DNA of 64,000 bases from JBBIQH01 sp964475945 (GCA_964475945.1 CAYYYF010000004.1:1-64000), one strand, 5' to 3'; shown: positions 41,489 through 50,131, counted from the stretch's first letter. Numbers and translations are program-made. The notes: generated from the letters alone by a model not told the origin.

Positions 41489-42135
41489 TACTCAACCACC
41501 TTAACCAGTAATCTTACAGGTTTACCCATTGTAAACTTTACATACACCCTTGCTATATTTGCCTCTCCATTGGGTAACTTCTTCTCTATAGCATTAATTA
41601 CTGCATTTGCATTCTCTGCCAACTGCTCATTGTTCATATCCTCATCACCTATCCTGTATGCAATCATCAACTGCCCCCTTGTCCTAGCCCTTGTAGATGA
41701 TTTAAGCCTAGAGATGATAGAATCTACAGGTGCATTGAATGGTAATGGCATAGCCATCTTACCTTTAGGGCCTAGAAAAGCACCAAGTATCTTACCTACT
41801 ATAGGCATCAGTTGAGTATCAGCAAGGAAGAAGTCATAGTCCTTAGATAGACGCTTAGCCTCCCTCTTGTTTGCTGCCAATGCATTCAACTCATCTTGCT
41901 CTATAACCTTATCTGCACCAGCCCTCCTTGCCCTTAATGCTAGATCCCCTGAGGCAATAACACATACCTTAGCCTTCTTATTAGGCCCATTAGGCAGGTT
42001 TATAACCTCATTAAGTGATAACCCTTTCTTAACATCTATATCCTTGAGTGCCATTATAAGCTCTACACTCTGCTTAAAGTTCCTCTTACCTGCATGCTCC
42101 CTAGCCTCTCTTATAACACTAGCATCTATCTTCAA
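41488..42135 (-). CDS. rpl1: Ribosomal protein L1 (uL1)
   Basis: The 215-residue protein has the L1 signatures: a long N-terminal helix region, LNEVINLPNGPNKKAKVCVIASGDLALRARRAGAD, LADTQLMPIVGKILGAFLGPKGKMAMPLP and KKLPNGEANIARVYVKFTMGKPVRL. L1 forms the L1 stalk near the E site and in archaea often represses its own mRNA. It is the first gene of a two-gene operon with P0. Confidence 0.96.
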   Translation of the reverse strand: MKIDASVIREAREHAGKRNFKQSVELIMALKDIDVKKGLSLNEVINLPNGPNKKAKVCVIASGDLALRARRAGADKVIEQDELNALAANKREAKRLSKDYDFFLADTQLMPIVGKILGAFLGPKGKMAMPLPFNAPVDSIISRLKSSTRARTRGQLMIAYRIGDEDMNNEQLAENANAVINAIEKKLPNGEANIARVYVKFTMGKPVRLLVKVVE

Positions 42136-42264
42136 TGCAGAGAGTTTATATGGATGCCATTAAAATAGTTTCCCTTGTTAATCATCATAAACAAGCTAGA
42201 AAAATTCTACCTTCTACAAGAATAATTATATTTATTAAGGGGTAGTATATAGAGTAATGATAGA

Positions 42265-42753
42265 TTGAATAGGCTAGATGAGGTTGATCTGAAGATACTA
42301 TATGAACTGGTAAATAATGCAGCAATCTCAGTGCCAGCAATGAGTAGAAAGATAGGGGCTAACACATCAGTTATATATAGTAGGATAAAGAGGTTAGTTA
42401 AGCTTGGTGTTATAAAGAAGTATACAATAGTAATAGATGATAGCAAGCTAGGTATAAACATAAATGCCATAGTAGGTATAAACAGGGATCCAAAGGCTAA
42501 GCAGCTAGTGTATGAAGAGATAAAGAAGATACCACAGGTTATATCTATATCAGAGGTATCTGGTAGGTTTGATATGCTCGTTAGCATAGGCGTTAAGAAC
42601 CTAGAGGAGTTGCATGATGTAGTAATAAATAAGATAGGCAAGATAGAGGGCATACTCAATACAGAGACATTCGTTGAGCTATACAATGTTGATAACAAGG
42701 GTTCATATATAAAGCTTCTCCTTCAGAGGCAGCAGAGTATACTCTTGAAGTAG
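42265..42753 (+). CDS. Lrp/AsnC family transcriptional regulator
   Basis: The 162-residue protein has an N-terminal winged helix (LDEVDLKILYELVNNAAISVPAMSRKIGANTSVIYSRIKRLVKLGVIKKYT) and a C-terminal RAM domain (INAIVGINRDPKAKQLVYEEIKK, VSGRFDMLVSIGVKNLEELHDVV). Lrp proteins sense amino acids or other small ligands and form octamers. The start is TTG 42265. The HD-domain gene begins 4 bp after its stop, so the two share a transcript. Confidence 0.92.
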   Translation: MNRLDEVDLKILYELVNNAAISVPAMSRKIGANTSVIYSRIKRLVKLGVIKKYTIVIDDSKLGININAIVGINRDPKAKQLVYEEIKKIPQVISISEVSGRFDMLVSIGVKNLEELHDVVINKIGKIEGILNTETFVELYNVDNKGSYIKLLLQRQQSILLK

Positions 42754-42756
42754 AGG

Positions 42757-43314
42757 ATGGATAAGACAGGTAGAATACTGGATTTTCTCTTTATAGTAGG
42801 TAGGTTAAAGAGTATAAAGAGGAAGGGATGGGTATCTAAAGCATGTATAGATGCTAATGTAGCAGAGTCAGTTGCAGATCACTCATTCATGCTAGCAGTT
42901 ATTGCATTGATAATATCAGATATCAAGGGTATGGATACATGTAGAGCAGTTAAGATTGCGCTACTCCATGACCTAGCAGAGTCTATAGTAGGAGATTACA
43001 TGCCTGAGGAGATAGATAAGGAGGAGAAGACTAGACTTGAGGATGATGCCATGAGAGAACTCTTCTCCCTGCTATCAGAGGATATTGCAAGAGAATATGC
43101 ATTACTCTGGGAAGATTACCTGAAGGGAGAGAGTAAGGAGGCTATGCTGGTACATGAATTAGACAAGTTTGAGATGGCTTTACAGGCTAGAGTATATGAG
43201 CTTGCAGGTTATGATGCAGTATTATTAAAGCAGTTCTATGATTATGCTAAACCATATATGAACAATGAGATAATCAAGGATCTATTTGAGAGGCTAAAAT
43301 TAAATAATAAATAA
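42757..43314 (+). CDS. HD-domain nucleotidase (YfbR/HDDC2-like)
   Basis: The 185-residue protein has the HD metal site: SVADHSFMLAVIALI (first His), LLHDLAESIVGDYMPEEI (His-Asp and downstream acid), and VHELDKFEMALQARVYE (last Asp). This spacing and length match the YfbR/HDDC2 5'-deoxynucleotidases that remove phosphate from dNMPs. It follows an Lrp-type regulator in the same operon, which might control it. Confidence 0.85.
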   Translation: MDKTGRILDFLFIVGRLKSIKRKGWVSKACIDANVAESVADHSFMLAVIALIISDIKGMDTCRAVKIALLHDLAESIVGDYMPEEIDKEEKTRLEDDAMRELFSLLSEDIAREYALLWEDYLKGESKEAMLVHELDKFEMALQARVYELAGYDAVLLKQFYDYAKPYMNNEIIKDLFERLKLNNK

Positions 43315-43334
43315 TTAATGAGGAAAGATTATTT

Positions 43335-43658
43335 ATGCAGTACTTCCAAGCACTACAGATAGGGCAGAAGAGGATCAAGGATGCAGTAACATTACTCAAG
43401 AAGTATACCAACAATAATGCATTACCAGCAATAGCATTAAAAGAGAATAAAGGGCATGGATGGGAGCCTGTTGGGGAAGAGAACCTTGCAAGCATTACAG
43501 AGGGTGAGCATGGCTATATAGTATGCTTATGCGATGCAGATGGTAATGCAAAGGCTATATCATCATGGTACAGGAGGGATGAGGCTGAGCGTATACTTGA
43601 TAGCATGGTAAAGGATGGTATAAGCAAATATGAAGGAAGGTTACGCTTACCCGTATAG
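43335..43658 (+). CDS. Conserved hypothetical protein
   Basis: A 107-residue soluble protein beginning MQYFQALQIGQKRIKDAVTLLKKY. The central part contains GYIVCLCDADGNAKAISSWYRRDEAERILD, a strand-loop-helix region with two cysteines. No recognised family. It lies 20 bp behind the HD-domain gene on the same strand and may be the third gene of that operon. Confidence 0.62.
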   Translation: MQYFQALQIGQKRIKDAVTLLKKYTNNNALPAIALKENKGHGWEPVGEENLASITEGEHGYIVCLCDADGNAKAISSWYRRDEAERILDSMVKDGISKYEGRLRLPV

Positions 43659-43687
43659 TATATTTACTAGTATTATTAAGTCTAGGC

Positions 43688-44190
43688 ATGATGAGGCTAA
43701 TATTAATAGTAGCAGTTATGCTTGCATTAATAAGCACCATAAGTAATAACTCATATGCAGTAGAGCATGATGAAGAAGAGCATACGAGCATGATACATGG
43801 AGGCAAGAGCGTGTTGAATATGCATGTAGAACTGCTTATTGCACCAGAGGTTATAGAGCCAGGTAAGGTTTTATAACATTCTCAACAAGGTTCATGGATA
43901 ACGCTACAGGGAAGTTGTTGAATGATATACCTCATACATTAGTAATAGTAGCAAGTGATGGTAGGGAGTTGCTTAGGGAGCATGCAGAGAGTACTGATTA
44001 TATCCATACATTTGTGTTTGGAGAAGAGCATAAGGGTCAGGTAATGGTTAGGTTAGAGGGTATAAATAATACGGATGAGAGTATAGAATTTGTGTTAACT
44101 GTAGTACCAGAGTTCCCCTATGCACTACTTACTATTGCTATAGCAAGCACTCTAGCAGCATTTAGCAGATGGTTAAGAATAAGAATATAA
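43688..44190 (+). pseudogene. Exported protein with PEF-type C-terminal sorting signal, broken by one frameshift
   Basis: Two ORFs (43688-43876 and 43894-44190) join into one protein if a single base is added in the T run at 43869-43872. The first has a signal peptide (LILIVAVMLALISTISNNSYA) and a His/Glu-rich stretch; the bridging frame reads FITFSTRFMDNATG; the second has a beta-sandwich-like body and the ending VPEFPYALLTIAIASTLAAF followed by SRWLRIRI. PEF, hydrophobic helix, then basic residues is the layout of archaeal PEF-CTERM proteins cut by archaeosortase. Either the gene is a recent pseudogene, it uses frameshifting, or the base was lost in sequencing. Confidence 0.78.
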
Positions 44191-44214
44191 ATAATATTAC
44201 AGGGTATAGCAAGT

Positions 44215-44703
44215 ATGGGAGAGAAGAAGGTTATATCCTTGTTAGTTACTGGCGGGGAGGCTAATGCAGGTCCTCCATTGGGCCCATCCTTAGGACCATT
44301 AGGCGTTAATGTGTTAGCAGTAGTTAATGCAATAAATGAGAGGACCAAGGAGTATAAAGGTATGAAGGTCCCAGTAAAGGTTGAGGTTGATACTGAGAAC
44401 AAGCAGTTCAGCATAGATGTTGGCATACCTCCTACAGCAATGCTTGTAATGAAGGAGGCTAACATAAGCAAGGGATCAAGCAAGCCTGGTATAGAGTATG
44501 TAGGCGATATAAGCATGGATAAGGTAGTTAAGATAGCAAGACTAAAGATGAACTCAAGTTATGCTAGGAACATAGAGTCTGCTGTAAGGGAGGTTGTAGG
44601 ATGTTGTGTAAGCCTTGGGGTAACCATAGATGGTAAGAAGCCCAAGGATGTTATCAAAGAATTGAAGGCAGGTAATATTGATATATCAAGGTTTATGAAT
44701 TAA
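44215..44703 (+). CDS. rpl11: Ribosomal protein L11 (uL11)
   Basis: The 162-residue protein starts EKKVISLLVTGGEANAGPPLGPSLGPLGVNVLAVVNAIN, the L11 N-terminal domain with its Pro-rich binding segment, and has PPTAMLVMKEANISKGSSKPG and the rRNA-binding C-terminal domain with VGCCVSLGVTIDGKKPKDVIKEL. It binds the GTPase-associated region of 23S rRNA. It is alone here, not with L1/L10. Confidence 0.96.
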   Translation: MGEKKVISLLVTGGEANAGPPLGPSLGPLGVNVLAVVNAINERTKEYKGMKVPVKVEVDTENKQFSIDVGIPPTAMLVMKEANISKGSSKPGIEYVGDISMDKVVKIARLKMNSSYARNIESAVREVVGCCVSLGVTIDGKKPKDVIKELKAGNIDISRFMN

Positions 44704-44719
44704 ATTAAATTAAGAAATA

Positions 44720-44866
44720 TCAGAGCTTCCTTGTATCCCCTTCCAGCACCCCTGGCCCTATATGTATCTTATCTATATGCTTTGATAACTCCTCCTTTGT
44801 GCTAAAGAGTGACTCGCAGTAAGGGCATCTTATATTTGCTTCTTTCTTATCCTTCTTGTTTACCAT
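44720..44866 (-). CDS. Single C2H2 zinc-finger protein (48 aa)
   Basis: ATG 44866 to TGA 44720 codes for 48 residues with one classic C2H2 finger: C14-x2-C17-x12-H30-x4-H35 (RCPYCESLF - ELSKHIDKIH), in which Phe21 and Leu27 are hydrophobic core positions. It starts with a Lys-rich stretch and ends in a charged tail. Single C2H2 fingers are common in archaea, role mostly unknown. Codon use and start are good. Confidence 0.72.
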   Translation of the reverse strand: MVNKKDKKEANIRCPYCESLFSTKEELSKHIDKIHIGPGVLEGDTRKL

Positions 44867-44900
44867 GCAGTATATTACGTTAAGGATTATATAAATTAAA

Positions 44901-45128
44901 TTAACGTCTTATCTTGAACGGGTCATCATAGAGCCTTGATATCTCATTTACTATGCTACTTAATACCCTACCATTCCAGAGATCATCCATAGCACCCTTT
45001 AGATCAATACCTTTAGTGCTATTATGGTTTAATATGTAATAATCTATAGCAATTGCAGATAATGCTAATACTATAGCCATTACAAGGCTCATCATGGTTA
45101 ATGCTAGAACATACCTTGCATGACCCAT
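44901..45128 (-). CDS. Small membrane protein
   Basis: A 75-residue protein with one N-terminal transmembrane helix (YVLALTMMSLVMAIVLALSAIAIDYYI) and a soluble amphipathic C-terminus (AMDDLWNGRVLSSIVNEISRLYDDPFKIRR). It is divergent from the cobalamin adenosyltransferase gene. No recognised family; not SecE by sequence. Confidence 0.55.
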   Translation of the reverse strand: MGHARYVLALTMMSLVMAIVLALSAIAIDYYILNHNSTKGIDLKGAMDDLWNGRVLSSIVNEISRLYDDPFKIRR

Positions 45129-45181
45129 AGCTTGAGTTTAAGGAGAGCTACGTTTAAACCTTGTTATGTTATACCTTCTCT

Positions 45182-45724
45182 ATGGCAAGGATATACACAA
45201 AGGCAGGGGATAAAGGTTACACCTCTCTCATAGGAGGGAAGAGAGTATCAAAGTCATCGCTAAGGGTTAATGCATATGGTGATGTAGATGAGTTGAACTC
45301 ATTACTAGGATTATGCATAGCATCAATAGATGATGAGCAGGTTAAAGATACACTAAGGAGTATACAGAATGAACTATTCATAGTAGGCTCAGATCTTGCA
45401 GAGCCAGAGTTAAGCAGTGCTAGCATACCAAGAGTTAACCAGAGTATGGTCAAGAGGCTTGAGGAGATAATAGATATGTATGAGGAGGAGGTTGGCACAA
45501 TAAACTACTTCATACTCCCTGGAGGTAGCAAGGAGGCTGCTCTGCTACATCTAGCAAGGAGCGTAGCAAGGAGGGCTGAGAGGAGTATAGTTGCATTATC
45601 GGAGCATGAGCAGATAAACAAGGATATCATACCATATGTGAACAGGTTATCATCACTACTCTTCGTACTTGCAAGGTTGATGAATAAGAGGAAAGGCTTA
45701 AGTGATGTTGCATGGAAGAGCTAA
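45182..45724 (+). CDS. Cob(I)alamin adenosyltransferase, PduO type
   Basis: The enzyme (about 180 residues from ATG 45182, MARIYTKAGDKGYTSLIGGKRVSKSS) has the P-loop-like N-terminus of PduO-type ATP:cobalamin adenosyltransferases, then RVNAYGDVDELNSLLGLC, a helical bundle, LPGGSKEAALLHLARSVARRAER and YVNRLSSLLFVLARLMN. It attaches adenosyl to reduced cobalamin. The B12-binding radical SAM protein in the window is a possible cobalamin user. TTG 45161 would add seven residues that are not family-like. Confidence 0.93.
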   Translation: MARIYTKAGDKGYTSLIGGKRVSKSSLRVNAYGDVDELNSLLGLCIASIDDEQVKDTLRSIQNELFIVGSDLAEPELSSASIPRVNQSMVKRLEEIIDMYEEEVGTINYFILPGGSKEAALLHLARSVARRAERSIVALSEHEQINKDIIPYVNRLSSLLFVLARLMNKRKGLSDVAWKS

Positions 45725-45757
45725 TATAGGATTGAGAAAGAATTGAGTTAAGGAGAT

Positions 45758-45831
45758 GCCGCCGTAGCTCAGCCTGGGAGAGCACTCGGCTGAAGACCGA
45801 GGTGTCGCGTGTTCAAATCACGCCGGCGGCA
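45758..45831 (+). tRNA. tRNA-Phe (GAA)
   Basis: A 74-nt gene with acceptor GCCGCCG/CGGCGGC, anticodon stem-loop CTCGG-CTGAAGA-CCGAG and T arm GCGTG-TTCAAAT-CACGC. The anticodon GAA reads Phe codons, discriminator A73. No intron, CCA not encoded. It is 33 bp downstream of the adenosyltransferase gene and 7 bp from the end of znuB. Confidence 0.96.
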
Positions 45832-45838
45832 TCAATCT

Positions 45839-46696
45839 TTAACCATGTTTAGTCAACCCAATGATCTGCTTAATGCTAACCTTCTCCCCTTTGATACTCT
45901 TGTAAGCAAATACACATAAGGTAATGATCAGGTTGGTTATAACTATCATCCCAGATGCAGCAGTATCAAGGTAGTATGATGATACTATACCAATCAACAC
46001 TGCCCCTACTGCTATGCATGGCGAGATTATGAGAGTATGCCTAAAGCCCTTACCAAGCATTACAGCTGTTATGTTAGGAAGCACTATCAAGGATGATACA
46101 AGTAGTGTGCCAACAAGCCTTATTGCAGTTACAACCACAACCCCTGCAAGTGCAATGAATATGTAGTTAATAAAATGCACATTTAAACCACTAAGCCTTG
46201 CCTGCTCCTCATCTATAGTTATGTAGAGCAGTCTATCTTTGCTAAGTATAACATATGCTATAACCAATATGCTAGCAGTTAATGAAATTAGCATATCCTC
46301 ATACCCTATAAGCAGTATGCTCCCGAATAGGTATGATAGTAGATTGGTATTAAGAGTATTTGATATGCTTAGAAGCGTTACAGCTACAGCAAGGCTACCC
46401 ACAAGTAGCATTGCTATTACTGTATCACCATGTAACCTAGTTGCACTCCTAACCTTTGTTATTCCTATTGATGCTAGTATAGATGCTATATATGCTGTAA
46501 TTGTTGGGTTAATGTTAAGGAATATACCTACTGCTATTCCAGATAACCCTACATGCGCAAGGGCATCACCAAAGAGTGCATACCTTCTAAGTATTAAGAA
46601 TAAGCCCAAGGTAGAGCATGCCAATGCTATAACAACACCACTTATAATTGCTCTCTGCATAAACTCATATGCAAGTATATCTAGCATAGTAATCAT
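45839..46696 (-). CDS. znuB: Zinc/manganese ABC transporter permease
   Basis: The 285-residue polytopic protein has the ABC-3 family look: FILRRYALFGDALAHVGLSGIAVGI (the LFGDALAHVGLSG motif), about seven or eight transmembrane helices, and DEEQARLSGLNVHFINYIFIALAGVVVVTAIRLVGTLLVSSLIVLP. It forms the membrane channel for the metal taken up by the binding protein. Its start overlaps the znuC stop (ATGA at 46693-46696). Zinc is the likely substrate (see znuA). Confidence 0.93.
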   Translation of the reverse strand: MITMLDILAYEFMQRAIISGVVIALACSTLGLFLILRRYALFGDALAHVGLSGIAVGIFLNINPTITAYIASILASIGITKVRSATRLHGDTVIAMLLVGSLAVAVTLLSISNTLNTNLLSYLFGSILLIGYEDMLISLTASILVIAYVILSKDRLLYITIDEEQARLSGLNVHFINYIFIALAGVVVVTAIRLVGTLLVSSLIVLPNITAVMLGKGFRHTLIISPCIAVGAVLIGIVSSYYLDTAASGMIVITNLIITLCVFAYKSIKGEKVSIKQIIGLTKHG

Positions 46697-47478
46697 CCAT
46701 GCATATTCATGTGCATATGCATAGCAGACTCATTGTAGAACCTAACAAGTAGATCGCTACTCAAGCACTCCTCCTTGCTACCATGAAAGTATAACCTCTT
46801 ATTTATACATGCTATGCTCTTTGATAACTTCATAAGTAGCATTAGATCATGGGCAGCTATTATCATAGTTATACGTATATCCTCATTGAGCATCTTTAGG
46901 AGTTCATACAACCTTGCTTGAGCATCTACATCTAGGGCAGTGAATGGCTCATCAAGTATTAGAATTAGTGGTTTACTCACCATTATCCTTGCTATTAATG
47001 CCCTCTGCAACTCTCCTCCAGATAATAGGCTTAACCTTTTATCCTTAGCATCCTTCAAGCCTACAGTATCCAAAGCCTTATCAACCATATCATCATCGTA
47101 CTCATGCTTCCACTCATACCCCTTTGCTCTAAGCATACCTACCCTCTTACGCATGTACTTTAAGGATGTTAATGCTGTGTAAACGAACTCTTTTACTGTT
47201 ATTGGGAAGTTTGCATCTACGCTGAACCTCTGAGGAAGATAACCTATGAATGGTAGAACTTTGATCCTCTCCTCATTACTATAACCAAGGATGCTCACAT
47301 AACCTATATAACTCTCTAATGCTAGTATGGATCTGAATAGCGTAGTCTTGCCAGCACCGTTAGGCCCAAGTATGCCAAGTAACTCACCCTCCTCTATCTT
47401 TAGGTTTATCCTATCAAGTATGGTTGTGTTATTGCGTATAACTGTTAGATCCTTAACCTCTAGTATGCTCATCTGCAC
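46693..47478 (-). CDS. znuC: Zinc/manganese ABC transporter ATP-binding protein
   Basis: The 261-residue ATPase has Walker A GPNGAGKTT, the Q-loop YLPQRF, signature LSGGELQR, Walker B LILILDEP and the switch His in AAHDL. It powers metal import. The C-terminus is rich in Met and His (HMHMNMHG). Its start overlaps the end of znuA by 10 bp, so the order is znuA-znuC-znuB in a tightly coupled operon. Confidence 0.95.
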   Translation of the reverse strand: MQMSILEVKDLTVIRNNTTILDRINLKIEEGELLGILGPNGAGKTTLFRSILALESYIGYVSILGYSNEERIKVLPFIGYLPQRFSVDANFPITVKEFVYTALTSLKYMRKRVGMLRAKGYEWKHEYDDDMVDKALDTVGLKDAKDKRLSLLSGGELQRALIARIMVSKPLILILDEPFTALDVDAQARLYELLKMLNEDIRITMIIAAHDLMLLMKLSKSIACINKRLYFHGSKEECLSSDLLVRFYNESAMHMHMNMHG

Positions 47479-48359
47479 CTTAAACCCTCTCTTAGGCTTG
47501 TAAGGTTCTCCTCCATCTTCTCTATGTATGAACCATTCTCAACTACCTCTATTGGGCTTAATGTTAACACTCTTGCCCCTATCTCGTCTGCCAGATCCTT
47601 AACCAATCTTGGATCATAACCTTCTTCAGTATATACAACATCTATGCCATGCATTCTAGCAGCATCTATAATCTCCTTTATCTTGCTTGGGGCAACATCA
47701 TGCTCAGGCTCTATACCGCTTATAGCAATCATCTTTAGATTGTATCTCTCTGCTAGATATGTATATGCTGAATGGAGTGTTATGAACTCCCTTACTTGAC
47801 AGTCACTTAACCCTTCTACAAACTTTGCATGCAGATCATCCAACTTCTTCATGTATGCCTCAGCATTGCTCCTATAATACCCTTCATTGCTACCATCAAT
47901 ACTTATCAATACATTCATTATATTGATAATCTGTTTCTTAGCAAGCAATGGGTCTAGCCATGTATGGGGATCATTACCCTTGATCAGGTTACCTGCAGAC
48001 TCTAGCATTACAAGCCTTTCACTTATCTCTCTGTTACTCTTTACACTCTTTATGTAAGGCTCAAAGTTAGAACTCTGGTATATTAGTAGATCATAATCCC
48101 TTAACCTCTCTATATCCCTTGGTGTAGGCTCCCAGTCATGGGGCTCAACACCACCTGGTATGAATAGATCAACATGAGCCCTATCACCTACAACTGCCTT
48201 TGTAAACTCATACAATGGATAGAATGTTGTTACAATCCTTAACTTAGATTCTGTATGTTCTGCCGGGCCTGTGGTAACACTTGTATTAATGCTATACGCT
48301 GCTATAAATGCACCTGTTGCAACTGCTGCAATAAGTATAGCCTTATTCCTATTCCCCAT
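47469..48359 (-). CDS. znuA: Zinc/manganese ABC transporter substrate-binding protein
   Basis: The binding protein (about 296 residues from ATG 48359; the frame is open to TTG 48368) has an N-terminal hydrophobic signal or anchor (AILIAAVATGAFIAAYSI) and then the cluster A-I metal-binding pattern: PGGVEPHDWEPTP, NDPHTWLDPLLAK, LHSAYTYLAERYNL and YTEEGYDPRLVKDLADEIG. Three His plus an acid from these segments bind Zn or Mn. It lacks the long His-rich loop of Gram-negative ZnuA. A palindrome lies in front of the start. Confidence 0.92.
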   Translation of the reverse strand: MGNRNKAILIAAVATGAFIAAYSINTSVTTGPAEHTESKLRIVTTFYPLYEFTKAVVGDRAHVDLFIPGGVEPHDWEPTPRDIERLRDYDLLIYQSSNFEPYIKSVKSNREISERLVMLESAGNLIKGNDPHTWLDPLLAKKQIINIMNVLISIDGSNEGYYRSNAEAYMKKLDDLHAKFVEGLSDCQVREFITLHSAYTYLAERYNLKMIAISGIEPEHDVAPSKIKEIIDAARMHGIDVVYTEEGYDPRLVKDLADEIGARVLTLSPIEVVENGSYIEKMEENLTSLREGLRCR

Positions 48360-48366
48360 CCTTATC

Positions 48367-48382
48367 AATAATAATTATTATT
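48367..48382. promoter_or_regulatory. Candidate operator of the znu operon
   Basis: AATAATAATTATTATT is a perfect 16-bp palindrome lying 8-23 bp upstream of the znuA ATG, between it and its TATA element (minus strand CTTATATATTA, about 48382-48392). It thus covers the likely transcription start. The divergent gene is a NikR-like regulator whose own TATA (TTATAAA, 48423-48429) is 26 bp before its ATG. A repressor at this site would shut off znu transcription. Confidence 0.55.
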
Positions 48383-48450
48383 AATATATAAGGATTTTGT
48401 TATTAACATTGATAGAAAAATCTTATAAAGGTATATTAACAAATAGTAGC

Positions 48451-48858
48451 ATGGAAGAGGTTAAGAAGGAAAAGAGTGTGAAGATAGTAAGCATATCCAT
48501 GAATGAGAACATGATAAATGAGATAGATAAGATACAGCAGGAGTTTGGGTTCTCTGGTAGATCTGAGGTTATAAGGGCTGGAATAAGGATGCTCATGACA
48601 GATATGATAGAGAAGGAGAAGTTGGTAGGGAGCATAGGATCTGTGCTTATAGTAACACATGCAGAGGAGGATGAGGAGTCAACCAGAATAAAGTTAAGGT
48701 ATGAGGATATAATAAAGACCCATATGCACTGCAAGTTAAAGAACAATAAATGTTTAGAGCTCTTTGTTATAGAAGGGGATGCTGAGAAGGTTAAGAGTAT
48801 GGTTAAGGAGTTTCAGAGGAGCGAAGGTATGGAGCATGTTAGGCTCATAGTTGCATGA
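48451..48858 (+). CDS. NikR-like ribbon-helix-helix metalloregulator
   Basis: The 135-residue protein (from ATG 48451) has an N-terminal ribbon-helix-helix (KSVKIVSISMNENMINEIDKIQQEFGFSGRSEVIRAGIRMLM) and a C-terminal ACT-like metal domain (VLIVTHAEEDEES, DIIKTHMHCKLKNNKCLELFVIEGDAEKVKSM) with His and Cys in the positions where NikR binds Ni: T-H, H-x-H and C. It is divergent from znuACB, so it probably senses zinc or another metal and represses that operon. A promoter 26 bp upstream suggests a leaderless mRNA; the frame extends to TTG 48397. Confidence 0.88.
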   Translation: MEEVKKEKSVKIVSISMNENMINEIDKIQQEFGFSGRSEVIRAGIRMLMTDMIEKEKLVGSIGSVLIVTHAEEDEESTRIKLRYEDIIKTHMHCKLKNNKCLELFVIEGDAEKVKSMVKEFQRSEGMEHVRLIVA

Positions 48859-50037
48859 TCAAGGAGTAGTGTAAAAGTCTACCATGTATCTGACTGACCT
48901 CTCCCTCTTTCCATGCTTGCTTGATAACCACTTCTTGTATGAGTCACTTATCTGATCGAATATCATTGCTAGATCCCAGCCATCTGCTGTGTAACTCTTT
49001 ACACCATTAAGCATAACTATATTAACCCTAACCTCATACCTCCTCCTCTCACCTCCCTTATCCTTCACCTTTATTGTGCACTTAGCCTCTGTAAGATCAT
49101 GTATGCTTCTTCTAAGCAACTTAACCAATGCTGCAAACTTTGATTTTGCAAGCTCTGCCTCGAATGGGTCATCTGGTAGGCCTACTATGTAGAGTGGTAT
49201 CTCCTCCTTAACCATCTCCTGTAGCAATCCAACTATATCTCTGCTTGTTATTATCCCTTGGAGCTCATCCCCCATAACCACTAGTGTATATGCAACCTTG
49301 TTATCTATCATCTTACTAGAGATGTTATGCAGGGTATCGTAAGGCTCTACCTCCACTATGTTCTTATCTGCTAACCCTGATACCTGTATATCAAGTAGCC
49401 TAGAGCTCCTCTTCATTATATCAGCACTACCCTTTATACTCTCTGGTGGCTTTAGTGTAAGCAGTATATGCTTTGATGTTATTATACCATACGGTTTACC
49501 ATCACTTAAGACAGGTAGATGATCTATCTTATGCTTTATCATATAAGATCTAGCAGTAGATGCTTTGCTGCTTGCATTAACTATAACAGGGTTTGGTGTC
49601 ATTATATCACTTGCCCTTATGTAATCTATCTTGTATGCATTAACCAATCTAACTATGGCATCTGCTGTTATCTGCCCTATAACCTTACCATCCTCAACCA
49701 CAGGTAGTGCTCTTAATCTGTAACTACTCATTATCCTAGCAGCATAACCTATCCTATCATCCCTAGCAAGGGCAGGGACTACCTTGCCTAGTAGTGAAGG
49801 CTTCGCATGGTCTATATCCCTATACTCTATTATATCCCTCATGCTTATGCTTGCTACCTTATCATTGTACGTTAAGAATACTGTATATGCATCATACTTC
49901 TCCATAACTCCTAGTATATTTGAGATTGTAGTATTGGAATCAATAACAAGAGGCTCTTGCATTATCTCCCCGACTGCTCTATCCCTTACCTGCTTTAGTT
50001 GCGCATACAACTCTGGCTCAAGTATCCTTACTACCAC
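48859..50037 (-). CDS. Four-CBS-domain protein with HPF/RaiA-like C-terminal domain
   Basis: The 392-residue protein has four CBS repeats (about 20-75, 85-140, 143-200, 215-275), with the usual D-I-M-T-P and G-I-I-T/G-Q-I-T endings (VGEIMQEPLVI, SDIMTPNPVIV, GIITSKHILL, GIITSRDIVG). The rest (about 280-392), PLYIVGLPDDPFEAELAKSKFAALVKLLRRSIHD then CTIKVKDKGGERRRYEVRVNIVM and GWDLAMIFDQISDSYKKWL, has the beta-alpha-beta-beta-beta-alpha order of ribosome hibernation factors. CBS pairs bind adenine nucleotides, so this may link energy state to ribosome storage. Start is GTG 50037. The HPF reading is from pattern and is an inference. Confidence 0.8.
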   Translation of the reverse strand: MVVRILEPELYAQLKQVRDRAVGEIMQEPLVIDSNTTISNILGVMEKYDAYTVFLTYNDKVASISMRDIIEYRDIDHAKPSLLGKVVPALARDDRIGYAARIMSSYRLRALPVVEDGKVIGQITADAIVRLVNAYKIDYIRASDIMTPNPVIVNASSKASTARSYMIKHKIDHLPVLSDGKPYGIITSKHILLTLKPPESIKGSADIMKRSSRLLDIQVSGLADKNIVEVEPYDTLHNISSKMIDNKVAYTLVVMGDELQGIITSRDIVGLLQEMVKEEIPLYIVGLPDDPFEAELAKSKFAALVKLLRRSIHDLTEAKCTIKVKDKGGERRRYEVRVNIVMLNGVKSYTADGWDLAMIFDQISDSYKKWLSSKHGKRERSVRYMVDFYTTP

Positions 50038-50131
50038 GGCTTACTTTATAGGGAAGTAGTAAAAATAGCTTACTTTACAAGAGCAGTCTTAATACGTAGC
50101 AAAAATTTTTTGATGTATAAAGTTTATTAAC

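Noticed and set aside
42207..42698. 163-residue minus-strand ORF
   Set aside because: Antisense to the Lrp regulator; the Lrp frame has clear HTH and RAM domains.
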